A DNA stretch of 64,000 nucleotides. It comes from Arthrobacter rhizophilus (GTDB lineage Bacteria > Actinomycetota > Actinomycetes > Actinomycetales > Micrococcaceae). The stretch lies in contig NZ_JAPFFT010000016.1 in the NCBI RefSeq assembly GCF_026241105.1, forward strand, positions 1 to 64,000. Direction: 5' to 3'. Below are positions 17,116-26,321 of the stretch, piece by piece. Position numbers and translations under genes: made by a program. The first letter of the stretch is position 1. The number at the start of each line of letters is the position of its first letter. The notes under the pieces were generated by a model that worked only from the letters and a program-made list of their open reading frames with translations, made no database searches and was not told the origin of the DNA.

Positions 17116-19208
17116 GCGAACAGAACCAGCAAAAGCGTGGCTGGGCCGCGAAGGCCGAGGCAGCCAACGCAGCGCGCGAAACTGCGGAAGCGAAGGATGC
17201 AGACGCAGCCGGTGCCGTCACGGCCGTGGACGATGACGGGGTCGAAGAAACCGAATACACTCCAGGCGAAGCCGACGGCGGCATGTTCGGCAACCTGCCG
17301 GCCAAGAAGGCCAAGGCTTTCGGACCGTCCGCGAAGCGGCTCCTCGGACTGCTCAAGCCGGAAGCCGCAGGCGTGGTCTTCGTCATCGGCCTCGTGGTGG
17401 TCTCGGTCGTCCTGAACGTCATCGCCCCGAAGATCCTCGGCAGCGCCATGGACGTGATCTTCGGCGGTGTCATGGGCAAGCAGTTGCCTCCCGGCGTGAG
17501 CCAAGCGGCCTTCACCGAAGGACTCCGCCGAGCTGGCCAGAACAACTTCGCGGACATGGTCTCCAAGATGGAGCTCACCAACGGGATCAATTTCTCGAAG
17601 CTGACGTTCCTGATCTCGATTGTGCTTTTGATGTACTTCGTGGCCAACATCTTCCTGTGGGCCCAGGGCTACATCCTGAACAAGATCGTCATGAAGGTCA
17701 TCAACCGCCTCCGCAATGACGTCCAGGGCAAGCTCAACCGCTTGCCCCTGAATTACTTCGACACCCGCCAGCGAGGCGACATCCTGTCTCGCGTGACCAA
17801 CGACGTCGACAACGTCCAGCAAGGGCTCCAACAGGCGTTCGCGCAGCTGGTCAGCTCGGTGCTCACGGTTTTCGGCATCACGGTCATGATGTTCATCGTG
17901 TCCTGGCAGCTGGCCCTGATCGCGCTGGTGGCCTTGCCGCTCTCCGGTGTCCTTGCCGGCGTGATCGGCGCCCGCAGCCAGAAGCTCTTCGCCGCCCAGT
18001 GGAAGAACACGGGCTCACTCAATGGCCAGATCGAGGAATCGTTCTCCGGCCACGAGCTCGTCAAAGTCTTCGGGCGCGACGCGGACATGCTGGAACGCTT
18101 CGACGAACGCAACGAAGCCCTGTACAAGGCCTCGTTTGGGGCGCAGTTTGTATCCGGCGTAATCTTCCCGGCCATGAACTTCGTCTCGTACCTCAGCTAC
18201 GTGGGCATCGCCGTCGTCGGCGGCCTGCGTGTGGCCTCCGGCTCCATGAGCCTCGGCGATGCCACGGCGTTCATCCAGTACTCGCGTGAATTCACCCAGC
18301 CCCTCGGGCAGATCGCCGGTATGGCCAACATGCTGCAGTCCGGCGTGGCTTCGGCTGAACGGGTCTTCGAGTTCCTGGATGCCGACGAGGAAATGCCGGA
18401 GAACGCGGCCCGTCACCTGCCGCCGCGCACGGACGGCCACGTCGAATTCGAGAACGTATCCTTCAGCTACGTTGCCGACAATCCGCTGATCGAGGACCTG
18501 TCCCTCAGCGCCGAGCCGGGACACACCGTGGCGATCGTCGGGCCTACGGGTGCGGGCAAGACCACCCTGGTCAACCTGGTCATGCGGTTCTACGAGCTCA
18601 ACTCGGGACGTATCACCCTGGACGGGGTGGACATCAAGGAGCTGAGCCGTTCCGAGCTTCGCTCCAAGGTGGGAATGGTGCTCCAGGATGCTTGGCTGTT
18701 TGGCGGCACCATCTACGACAACATCAAGTACGGCAACCTTGACGCCACCGAGGAACAGATCATGGAAGCGGCCAAGGCCACCTACGTGGACCGCTTCGTG
18801 CGGGCCCTACCGGACGGTTACCAGACCATCATCGACGAGGAAGGCAACAACGTCAGTGCGGGCGAGAAACAGCTCATCACCATCGCCCGGGCCTTCGTTT
18901 CCGATCCCTCGCTGCTGATCCTGGACGAGGCAACGAGCTCTGTTGACACCCGTACCGAGTTGTTGCTGCAGAAAGCCATGGCTGCCCTCCGCACAGATCG
19001 CACCAGCTTCGTCATCGCCCACCGTTTGTCCACCATCCGCGACGCCGACACCATCCTGGTGATGGAAAACGGCAGCATCGTGGAGCAGGGCAACCACAAC
19101 GAACTGCTCGCTTTGCAGGGTGCGTACCACCGCCTGTACATGTCGCAGTTTGCCGGTGAGGATGCCGAGGAAGTCGCTGTTGATGATTCGACGGCGGTGC
19201 ACAGCTGA
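17112..19208 (+). CDS. ABC exporter half-transporter, catalytic partner
   Basis: The N-terminal 70 residues are acidic/Ala-rich and probably unstructured. The exporter membrane domain follows (about 80-400) with a periplasmic-facing insertion near 120-160, then an ATPase with Walker A GPTGAGKTT, Walker B LLILDEATSSVD (catalytic Glu present) and switch IAHRLST (His present). The signature motif reads VSAGEKQLI, a variant of LSGGQ. It is translationally coupled (ATGA) to the degenerate half at 15382 and together they form one heterodimeric exporter. Confidence 0.92.
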   Translation: MSEQNQQKRGWAAKAEAANAARETAEAKDADAAGAVTAVDDDGVEETEYTPGEADGGMFGNLPAKKAKAFGPSAKRLLGLLKPEAAGVVFVIGLVVVSVVLNVIAPKILGSAMDVIFGGVMGKQLPPGVSQAAFTEGLRRAGQNNFADMVSKMELTNGINFSKLTFLISIVLLMYFVANIFLWAQGYILNKIVMKVINRLRNDVQGKLNRLPLNYFDTRQRGDILSRVTNDVDNVQQGLQQAFAQLVSSVLTVFGITVMMFIVSWQLALIALVALPLSGVLAGVIGARSQKLFAAQWKNTGSLNGQIEESFSGHELVKVFGRDADMLERFDERNEALYKASFGAQFVSGVIFPAMNFVSYLSYVGIAVVGGLRVASGSMSLGDATAFIQYSREFTQPLGQIAGMANMLQSGVASAERVFEFLDADEEMPENAARHLPPRTDGHVEFENVSFSYVADNPLIEDLSLSAEPGHTVAIVGPTGAGKTTLVNLVMRFYELNSGRITLDGVDIKELSRSELRSKVGMVLQDAWLFGGTIYDNIKYGNLDATEEQIMEAAKATYVDRFVRALPDGYQTIIDEEGNNVSAGEKQLITIARAFVSDPSLLILDEATSSVDTRTELLLQKAMAALRTDRTSFVIAHRLSTIRDADTILVMENGSIVEQGNHNELLALQGAYHRLYMSQFAGEDAEEVAVDDSTAVHS

Positions 19209-19651
19209 GCCAGCGAATTACGGTCCTCGTGCCGATGCGCTGGGGCGACATGGACGCCTATGGGCACATCAACAACGTCCAGATCGTCCGCATGTTGGAG
19301 GAGGCCCGTATCGCGGCCTTCGGTCCGCCCCGCGGAGCAGGTTTGCCTGGTGTCGAGCCACCCGTGTCCATTTTCAACGATGTTGAAGACGGGGTCATGA
19401 CCCTTGTGGTGGAGCACAGGGTCCGGTACGTCCGGACCTTGGAATACCGCAACGTTCCGGCAGTTGTTGAGATCTGGGTGGGTGCCGTGAAGGGTGCCAG
19501 CTTTGACCTCCACTACGTCATCAAGGATCCCGTGACCGGCGAGGACTGCGTCAAAGCCAGCACGCATCTTGCTTTCGTGGATGAGTCCACCGGCCGGGTC
19601 CGCAGGCTCACCCCGGAGCAAAAGCAGCAGCTGGAACCCTACCGGTCCTAG
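19205..19651 (+). CDS. Acyl-CoA thioesterase (4HBT hotdog fold), probable CTG start
   Basis: The protein has the 4-hydroxybenzoyl-CoA thioesterase motif MRWGDMDAYGHINNVQ with the nucleophilic/general-base Asp. It hydrolyses a CoA thioester; the substrate is unknown. The first obvious start is GTG 19229, but the beta strand SQRITVLVP lies upstream of it, in frame, and is characteristic of these proteins. CTG at 19205 overlaps the ABC-gene stop as CTGA, exactly like the ATGA/GTGA junctions elsewhere in this window, so I place the start there with GTG 19229 as the fallback. Confidence 0.75.
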   Translation: MSQRITVLVPMRWGDMDAYGHINNVQIVRMLEEARIAAFGPPRGAGLPGVEPPVSIFNDVEDGVMTLVVEHRVRYVRTLEYRNVPAVVEIWVGAVKGASFDLHYVIKDPVTGEDCVKASTHLAFVDESTGRVRRLTPEQKQQLEPYRS

Positions 19652-19703
19652 GCGAAGCATTACAGCAGCGCCCTGTGCATCCCGGTGGCCGTAGAGTTTC
19701 CCC

Positions 19704-20444
19704 ATGAAACTCGAGATCGTCGGCGTCGGTGCCCAGGGCGCTGCCGTTGCCGCTGAAGAAGGCGCGGACCGGATTGAACTATGCAGCGCCCTGGAGCTTG
19801 GGGGACTGACCCCGAGCCAAGGCCTTATGGACGCCGCCCAGGAAGCCGTGGCCGGAAGGCTGGAGATCCACCCGCTCATCCGTAGCCGGCCTGGAGATTT
19901 CCTGTACTCCAGCGCCGATCTGGACACCATGGACCGGGAGATCCGCTTCCTGCTCACCCAAGGAGCTCACGGAGTGGTGATCGGTGTCCTGACCGCCGCC
20001 GGCGAAATCGACGTCCAGGCCACACGAAAGCTCGCCGATGCAGCCCTCGAGACCAACCCTGCCGCCCAACTGACCTTCCACCGGGCCATCGACCAAACAC
20101 CAGAGCCCGCATCCGCCGTCGAACAGCTCGTGGAACTCGGATTCACGCGGGTGCTCAGCTCCGGGGGTGCCGCCACCGTGGGAGCGGGGATCGCGACGCT
20201 CGAGCGCATGGTCCGGCGGGCAGCGGGGCGGCTTGAGGTCATGGCAGGCGGCGGACTCGCTTTGGACGATATCCCGGCCCTGCACGCCGCAGGACTGAGC
20301 GCGGTCCACTTGTCGGCCAAGTCCACGGTTTCCACCTGGAAGAACCAAGCCGGTTCCCTCGATTCGCCGGGACATTCGGACCCGACGGCGTACATGATCA
20401 CCGACCGCGAAGTGGTGAGGGCAGCCCGCGCAGCTGTCGGATGA
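19704..20444 (+). CDS. cutC: CutC-family TIM-barrel protein
   Basis: The 246-aa protein has the CutC signatures GADRIELCSALELGGLTPS and FHRAID, followed by RVLSSGGA and VMAGGGL on later strands of a TIM barrel. CutC was named for copper tolerance in E. coli, but the role in copper is disputed and the reaction is not established. It is followed 4 nt later by palindrome B. No copper-related gene is nearby. Confidence 0.88.
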   Translation: MKLEIVGVGAQGAAVAAEEGADRIELCSALELGGLTPSQGLMDAAQEAVAGRLEIHPLIRSRPGDFLYSSADLDTMDREIRFLLTQGAHGVVIGVLTAAGEIDVQATRKLADAALETNPAAQLTFHRAIDQTPEPASAVEQLVELGFTRVLSSGGAATVGAGIATLERMVRRAAGRLEVMAGGGLALDDIPALHAAGLSAVHLSAKSTVSTWKNQAGSLDSPGHSDPTAYMITDREVVRAARAAVG

Positions 20445-20448
20445 GATC

Positions 20449-20514
20449 CCCAACTGACTGACAGTTAATGCCGTTATGGGTGCTCATAACGGCATCAACT
20501 GCGAGTCACTTGGG
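20449..20514. repeat. Dispersed palindromic element, copy B
   Basis: Two 29-nt arms (20449-20477 and 20486-20514) pair at 25 positions around an 8-nt loop; the inner 10 bp (ATGCCGTTAT) are perfect and the outer end reads CCCAA/TTGGG. It starts 4 nt after the cutC stop, and is related to copies A and C. Confidence 0.8.
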
Positions 20515-20595
20515 TGGTTCCCTTTACACAGGCGCGACTTCGGTCAAAGATGTATGAAACATTGCGATTGAAAATGCCATTCAGGAGTCATAAAG

Positions 20596-22527
20596 ATGCA
20601 AAACCTGAGCTTCTCCACTATCACCCTGAGCATGGCGGAGGTGGGCCCCAATAGCCCGTTGCCGGTGGTCACGGCAGAACTGGACCAGCCGTACAGGATC
20701 GGCGACGGCGTCCCGGAGGAACTGCAGGCCGCAGCCCGTTACGGGCAAGTTCCGAACATGTTCCCGTACTTGATGCAGGACGGCTACTCGCGTGAGCGGA
20801 CCGCCCACGAGGTGCCCGCCGTCGTGCTTGAGAACAGCAAGCTGCGAGCGGTCGTCCTCCCCACCTTGGGCGGCCGGCTGTGGGAGCTTTTCGACAAGGC
20901 CTCGGGAAAGCAGCTCCTGCACACCCACGGGACCCTGCAATTCGCGAACATCGCGCTGCGCAAAGCGTGGTTCGCGGGCGGTCTCGAATGGAACATCGGT
21001 ACCCGCGGGCACTCGCCCACCACCTGCGATCCTTTACACACGGCCATCGTCAAAACGCCCGAGGGCCACGACGTGCTGCGGATGTGGGAGTTCGAACGCC
21101 TCCGCGAAGTGGTTTTCCAGGTGGACATGTGGCTTCCGGAGGACTCGGACGTTCTGCTCACGGCGGTCCGGATCCGCAACCCCCATGACCACGGTGTCCC
21201 CATGTACTGGTGGAGCAACGCCGCCGTTCCAGAGACATCGGAAACACGTGTGATTGCGCCCGCCTCCGAGGCTTTCGGCAGCGACTACACCACCGACATC
21301 GCCCGCGTCCGGCCCACGGAGCACCAGGGCATGGATGCCACGTGGCTGGTGAACAGCCCGCACGCTGCGGATTTCTTCTTCGACATCCAGCCGGGACACC
21401 GGCATTGGATCGCTGCAGTGGACCACGACGGCGACGGCCTCGCCATGCTGTCTACCAGCCTCCTGCGGGGGAAGAAGCTGTTCGTCTGGGGCCAGGGCGA
21501 CGGCGGGAAGCGCTGGCAGGAATGGCTCAGCCCCGGGGCCGGCCCGTACGCCGAGATCCAGGCAGGGCTGGCGCAAACCCAATTCGAACATCTGGTCATG
21601 CCTGCCTGGGCCGAATGGAGCTGGGTGGAGGCCTACGGCAACGCCAAACTGGATCCCGGAACCTCGCATGGCCAGGATTGGGATGAGGCCGTGGCCCATG
21701 CCAGCGCCCGGCTCGAAGACCTTGTCCCGGACGCGGCGCTGGAAGAGGCGCTCGCCGAAGCCACGCGGAACTACGCGATGCCTCCGGACCAGATGCTGGT
21801 GCGCGGCACCGCTTGGGGTGCTTTGGAGAGTGCCCGACGGCGACACTCGGGCCGAGGGTGGCTCGACGAAAGCGGTACACCCTTCGCCAATGATGCGACC
21901 CCCGACGCCATCGAGGAAACAGGCCCGTGGCACAGCCTGCTGGATGGCGCGAGTTTCCTGGGCGCCGGGAGCTTCGTGGCTGGAGCCGATTGGGAAGAGC
22001 TCCTGGCAAAGGATGGGGGAGCGGAAGCACAGTTCCACCTGGCCACGATGAGGCACGCCGGCCAGGACCTCGCCGGCGCGATCGCCGGATACGGCAACGC
22101 ACTGGCGTCAAGTGCCCTCTCGCCCCGTTCCAAAGTCCTCGCCCACAGAGGCCGGGCCCTTGCCTTGCTCGCCACCAACAATGTTGACGGAGGCCTGGCC
22201 GAGCTTGCCACGGCAAGCCGACTCGAGCCCTCCAATGTCTCACTGCTCAGCGAAGCCATGACGCTCAGCATCCGGCATGGAAACCCTGCGCAAGCGCTCG
22301 CCTTGGCGGCAGAGGCACCCGCCGGAATGTCCGACGTCGGACGCGTCCGCTTCCTGACGGCACTCGCCCTTGCGGGCGTCGGCAGGGACGAGGAAACAGC
22401 GACAATGCTGCGCGACGGCGTCGAGATACCGGACATCCGCGAGGGAGAAGACGGGATCGCCGAGCTGTGGCAGGAAGTGTGCCCTGGGGAGCCTGTGCCC
22501 GCCAGCTATCGCTTCGGAATGCACTGA
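20596..22527 (+). CDS. DUF5107-domain protein with TPR-like C-terminus
   Basis: Residues about 50-330 match the DUF5107 pattern, a galactose-mutarotase-like beta-sandwich (VVLPTLGGRLWELFDK, GGLEWNIGTRGHSP, MYWWSNAAVPE). The C-terminal third (about 450-640) is alpha-helical with Ala-rich repeat pairs that look like TPRs. These proteins are often found with glycoside-utilisation genes and may act on an aldose, but no reaction is established. There is no signal peptide. Members with several TPR modules reach about 1000 residues, so this is a short version. No sugar genes are adjacent. Confidence 0.75.
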   Translation: MQNLSFSTITLSMAEVGPNSPLPVVTAELDQPYRIGDGVPEELQAAARYGQVPNMFPYLMQDGYSRERTAHEVPAVVLENSKLRAVVLPTLGGRLWELFDKASGKQLLHTHGTLQFANIALRKAWFAGGLEWNIGTRGHSPTTCDPLHTAIVKTPEGHDVLRMWEFERLREVVFQVDMWLPEDSDVLLTAVRIRNPHDHGVPMYWWSNAAVPETSETRVIAPASEAFGSDYTTDIARVRPTEHQGMDATWLVNSPHAADFFFDIQPGHRHWIAAVDHDGDGLAMLSTSLLRGKKLFVWGQGDGGKRWQEWLSPGAGPYAEIQAGLAQTQFEHLVMPAWAEWSWVEAYGNAKLDPGTSHGQDWDEAVAHASARLEDLVPDAALEEALAEATRNYAMPPDQMLVRGTAWGALESARRRHSGRGWLDESGTPFANDATPDAIEETGPWHSLLDGASFLGAGSFVAGADWEELLAKDGGAEAQFHLATMRHAGQDLAGAIAGYGNALASSALSPRSKVLAHRGRALALLATNNVDGGLAELATASRLEPSNVSLLSEAMTLSIRHGNPAQALALAAEAPAGMSDVGRVRFLTALALAGVGRDEETATMLRDGVEIPDIREGEDGIAELWQEVCPGEPVPASYRFGMH

Positions 22528-22578
22528 TTTGCGGAGTTCGCCGGTGCGGGACAGATGCGGCAGAAGCCAAGAGGGGGA

Positions 22579-22600
22579 CTCATGTGGCAGAACACATGAG
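22579..22600. promoter_or_regulatory. Perfect 8-bp inverted repeat upstream of mcrB-like gene
   Basis: CTCATGTG (22579-22586) and CACATGAG (22593-22600) flank a 6-nt spacer. It lies 72 nt before the mcrB-like start and 52 nt after the DUF5107 stop, so it could be either an operator or a small terminator. Confidence 0.35.
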
Positions 22601-22671
22601 ATGGGGCGCATGAGGCGGGGACGCCGACTTTCCTGATGCCGTCACCCTGCCAAACCATGTAAGTTGGCAGG

Positions 22672-24903
22672 GTGACTCCCTCCACCAAAACACCACTGAC
22701 CCGTGCCCCCGGTATCTCCAAGGAGATCGAAGATGCGGCGTGGTTCGTGCTGGGCCCGGGGCTGCAAGGCAAGGCCTCGGCGCTCGACTCCGGCACCCGC
22801 ACCTGGACCGTGGACGCCGCCGCCGAGCTCCTGGAGCGGTTGGAACGCGGCGTCGGAGACTCCAAAGCGCCCATGATGACCAATCTGCGCCAAAACCTGG
22901 AAGGGGCGTCCCGCGAGGCCAAGTTGCTCGCCGTCGAACTCCTCTTCCTGCAGTCCCTTCCGCTGGCCCATGAGGTCAAATCGCTGAAGGTGAAGCGCGC
23001 CCGCGTTGCCGAGGCCGCGTCCTGGCTCGATCCTGAGCTCGAGCTGCCCAAAGAGTTGTACCAAGGTATGACCGATCACGGCGTCATCCGTGACCGGACC
23101 GCAGAGTTCAACTGGACCATCTGGGACCATCTCACCTGGCTGTGCCGCTTCGTGGCGCACGTGGATGGCCAGTCCAACGCGAGCATCACCAAAGCCCTCA
23201 AGGACCCGCTGAAATTCCACGAACTCGCCGCGGCAACGCCCGAGGACCAGCCAGCCATCCGGCGCAGCATCGAATACTTGGCATGGCCCAGCTACTTCGA
23301 GCCTGTGGTGGCTGACGTGGAGCGGCGCGAAATCCGGGACGCTTTCGCTTCGCTCGTTGGCGGCGCCCACGGCGAAACCGAAAACGACATCACCGCGGAC
23401 GTCCACCGGATCCGGCTGCACCTGGACGAACAGGCCGGCCAGCGCATCGATTGGTACGATCGGCAGCTCGTCAGCCAGTGGCGCAAAGTGGGAGATCCCG
23501 GCCGCCGCGCCTGGCTGCTGCGCACGCACCAAGACGCTACCGAGCTCCTTGCCGCCTGGCAGGACGAAGAAAAGGCAACCCTCGACGTCGAACACCTGCG
23601 CGAACTCACCCCCGGCGTCACCGCCGGCGTGGTCCAGCATGCCGTGGACGAGGATTACAAACACCTCGGCTACGTGGAGCGCGAAGACACCAAGACCGCT
23701 GTCTTCGCGTTCCTGACCGTGATGAAGCCGGGCGACCTCGCCCTGTTCCAGAGCTCCGGAGCCGTCAGGATCGGCGTGGTCCTGGGCGAACCGGAACACA
23801 ACGGAGACAACCGCCGGCTCCGCCGCAAGGTGCGCTGGTTCGACGAGACCCACCCCATCGCGGAAGCTCCACGGCATGTCCAACGCCAGCTCTCCACCCC
23901 GGGGATCGTCGTGGACGTCACCAAGGTCATCCAGTCGCTGCAGTCGCTCCTGCCCGCTGAAGCCGAATCCGACGGTGAGGACACCACCGCCCCGGACACC
24001 GTCGTCGAGCCCGTCCAGGAAGGGTTCGGCCCCCTCACTGAAGAGTTCGCAGCCTCCTTGCACATGGAGCTCGAGCCGCTCAAGGAGATCGCCGAGCTCC
24101 TGGAAGAGAACCGCCAACTGGTGCTCTACGGGCCTCCGGGCACAGGCAAGACCTACCTCGCCAAGCACTTGGCTGCCGAACTCGCGGGGGACAGCACCGA
24201 TGAGCGTGTCAAGCTGGTGCAGTTCCACCCGTCCTACGCGTACGAGGACTTCTTCGAGGGCTTCCGGCCGGATAAGACCGACGACGGCCAGGTTTCGTTC
24301 AAACTCGTAGCCGGGCCGCTGCGGCGTCTCGCGGAAGAAGCCGCGAAACCTGGGAACTCCAACAAGCCGTACTTCCTCATCATCGACGAAATGAACCGGG
24401 CAAACCTGGCCAAAGTGTTCGGTGAGCTGTACTTCTTGCTGGAATACCGGGACGACCGCATCTATCTCCAGTACAGCCCTAACGAGCCGTTCAGCCTGCC
24501 GGACAACCTCTACATCATCGGCACCATGAACACGGCGGACCGCTCCATCGCCATGATGGACGCCGCCATCCGCCGCCGTTTCGCGTTCGTTGAATTGCAC
24601 CCGAAGGTGGAACCGATCCGCGGCTCATTGAGGCGGTTCCTCTCGGCCCGCGGCCTGGACACCCTCAACGCGGACCTGCTTGATGCCTTGAACGACTCCA
24701 TTGACGACTGGGACCGGGACTTGATGATCGGCCCGTCGTACTTCATGAAGAACGCGGCCCAGAACCCGGCCGGGCTGCGCCGGATCTGGAAGTACGAGCT
24801 CATGCCCCTCTTGGAGGAGCACTACCACGGTCAGCTGAATCGGGCCCAGCTGGAGGAGCGCTTCGGTCTGGACCAGTTGTTGGGTCGACTTGCGGCCCGC
24901 TAA
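22672..24903 (+). CDS. McrB-like AAA+ GTPase with EVE/PUA-like reader domain
   Basis: Residues about 1-270 are helical and unfamiliar. About 325-425 (EREDTKTAVFAFLTVMKPGD, then IGVVLGEPEHNG and RRKVRWF) has the layout of an EVE/PUA-like domain, which reads modified bases in several type IV restriction systems. The C-terminal motor is McrB-type: Walker A GPPGTGKT (487-494), LIIDEMNRANLAKVFGEL, and TMNTADRSIAMMDAAIRRRF. With the next gene it should form an McrBC complex that cuts modified (methylated or glucosylated) DNA. The GTG start is the only reasonable one. Domain boundaries are by eye. Confidence 0.85.
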   Translation: MTPSTKTPLTRAPGISKEIEDAAWFVLGPGLQGKASALDSGTRTWTVDAAAELLERLERGVGDSKAPMMTNLRQNLEGASREAKLLAVELLFLQSLPLAHEVKSLKVKRARVAEAASWLDPELELPKELYQGMTDHGVIRDRTAEFNWTIWDHLTWLCRFVAHVDGQSNASITKALKDPLKFHELAAATPEDQPAIRRSIEYLAWPSYFEPVVADVERREIRDAFASLVGGAHGETENDITADVHRIRLHLDEQAGQRIDWYDRQLVSQWRKVGDPGRRAWLLRTHQDATELLAAWQDEEKATLDVEHLRELTPGVTAGVVQHAVDEDYKHLGYVEREDTKTAVFAFLTVMKPGDLALFQSSGAVRIGVVLGEPEHNGDNRRLRRKVRWFDETHPIAEAPRHVQRQLSTPGIVVDVTKVIQSLQSLLPAEAESDGEDTTAPDTVVEPVQEGFGPLTEEFAASLHMELEPLKEIAELLEENRQLVLYGPPGTGKTYLAKHLAAELAGDSTDERVKLVQFHPSYAYEDFFEGFRPDKTDDGQVSFKLVAGPLRRLAEEAAKPGNSNKPYFLIIDEMNRANLAKVFGELYFLLEYRDDRIYLQYSPNEPFSLPDNLYIIGTMNTADRSIAMMDAAIRRRFAFVELHPKVEPIRGSLRRFLSARGLDTLNADLLDALNDSIDDWDRDLMIGPSYFMKNAAQNPAGLRRIWKYELMPLLEEHYHGQLNRAQLEERFGLDQLLGRLAAR

Positions 24904-26185
24904 GGCAGCTCCGCCCCGGCCGGTCCGGGCACCGGGTATCGGACGGCCTGCCGCCCGCGCTTCCACAAAGGTCCCTGCTATCCGGCACATCGTCATGGAC
25001 GAGCTCTCCGGCGGCATGGTGGACAAGCTTGATCCGGACGCCGCCGCGCTGCTCAATTCCAGCGGGCTCGCGAAGGCCTCGCCCATGGGGATGGGCCTCT
25101 ACCGGATCGAGCCCGTGGGCAAGGTCGGCTCCGTGCGCACCCCCACCGTCCAGTTCGAGGTACGGCCCAAAGACCGCTTGGGCTTGAGCCGGCTGCTGTT
25201 CCTGCTCAGCTATGCCGGGGATCAAGGCTTCCGCGAGGATTCCGTGGCCGCCGTCGAGCAAAAGGACCTGTGGAACGCGCTCGCGGAATCCCTCGCCCAG
25301 TTGGCGGAGCGGGCCCTCAGCCGCGGTCCCCTGCAGGGGTACCTGACCGTGGATGAGTCCCTCCGGACGGTCAAGGGCCGCATCCGGATCTCGGACCAGA
25401 TCTCGCGTCGCCCAGGGATGCTGGTTCCGCTGGAAGTCTCCTACGACGAATTCACCGAGGACATTGCCGAAAACCGTATTCTGCGCGCCGCGCTTGAGCG
25501 AATGGGCAAGGTGCCGGGCGTGCGGCAGAACGTCCTCAGCCGCTTGCGGCAGCTTAAGGGAAAGCTCGACGCCGTCACGCGGCTTCAGTCCGGGGCGCCC
25601 CTCCCGCGCTGGCAAGCGAGCCGGATGAATCTCCGCTACCACCCCGTGCTCCGTTTGGCCGAGCTCATCCTGCGGAATGCCTCCGCCGAAGCGGGCGAGG
25701 GAAAACAGCAGACCGCCTCGTTCGTGGTGGACATGTCCCGCGTGTTTGAGGAATTCGTGGGCGTTGCACTGCGCCAGGCCATGGGAGCACATCCGGGCGA
25801 AATGCGGCTTCAATATGGTGTCACCCTCAACGAGGCCGTGCGGGATTCGGACCGGCTCACAGTGCGCCCGGACGCAGTGCATTTCCTGGGTGGCAAGCCC
25901 GTGGTGGCGTACGGCACCAAATACAAGGCGGCCACGGACTCCGGGGCATCGCTCAATGCGGACCACTACCAGATGCTGGCCTACTGCACTGCCCTGCGGG
26001 TTCCCACGGCGTGGCTGCTCTACGCGGGCAAGGGCGAGATGAAGCTGCGGAGGATCCTCAACACGGACATCGACATTGTGGAGTATCCGCTTGACTTGTC
26101 GCGGCCCCCGGCAGAGATTCTTGCCGCCGTCGCCGACCTCGCCGAACAGTCGTGGGGAGAAGTGGTCCGGCAAGCGCGTCTCTGA
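24890..26185 (+). CDS. McrC-like nuclease subunit with altered active-site motif
   Basis: The protein has the McrC layout: an N-terminal beta-rich domain (about 35-140) that contacts McrB, then a PD-(D/E)xK nuclease. The first acid is Asp328 in VRPDAVHF. The second motif, normally D-x-K (DAKYK/DTKYK), reads Gly342-Thr343-Lys344 (AYGTKYKAA), so one metal-binding acid is missing unless another residue takes over. The start is uncertain: TTG 24890 overlaps mcrB by 14 nt, while ATG 24995 would cut into a conserved-looking strand (IRHIVMDELSGG). Confidence 0.83.
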   Translation: MRPAKAAPPRPVRAPGIGRPAARASTKVPAIRHIVMDELSGGMVDKLDPDAAALLNSSGLAKASPMGMGLYRIEPVGKVGSVRTPTVQFEVRPKDRLGLSRLLFLLSYAGDQGFREDSVAAVEQKDLWNALAESLAQLAERALSRGPLQGYLTVDESLRTVKGRIRISDQISRRPGMLVPLEVSYDEFTEDIAENRILRAALERMGKVPGVRQNVLSRLRQLKGKLDAVTRLQSGAPLPRWQASRMNLRYHPVLRLAELILRNASAEAGEGKQQTASFVVDMSRVFEEFVGVALRQAMGAHPGEMRLQYGVTLNEAVRDSDRLTVRPDAVHFLGGKPVVAYGTKYKAATDSGASLNADHYQMLAYCTALRVPTAWLLYAGKGEMKLRRILNTDIDIVEYPLDLSRPPAEILAAVADLAEQSWGEVVRQARL

Positions 26186-26321
26186 CGCTCCGCAGCAGGG
26201 GCCTCCGCCGTCCGGGTTCCCTGGCCGAGCGCAGCGAGGTTAGGGATGCGGTGGGGACCTGTTCCGTCCGGGCGGCAGTCGGTCTAGCCTAAGAGAGCAG
26301 TCATTCGCAGACGGAGGCATC

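Noticed and set aside
22642..24600. 652-codon minus-strand frame over the McrB-like gene
   Set aside because: Shadow of the AAA+ gene with no motifs of its own.
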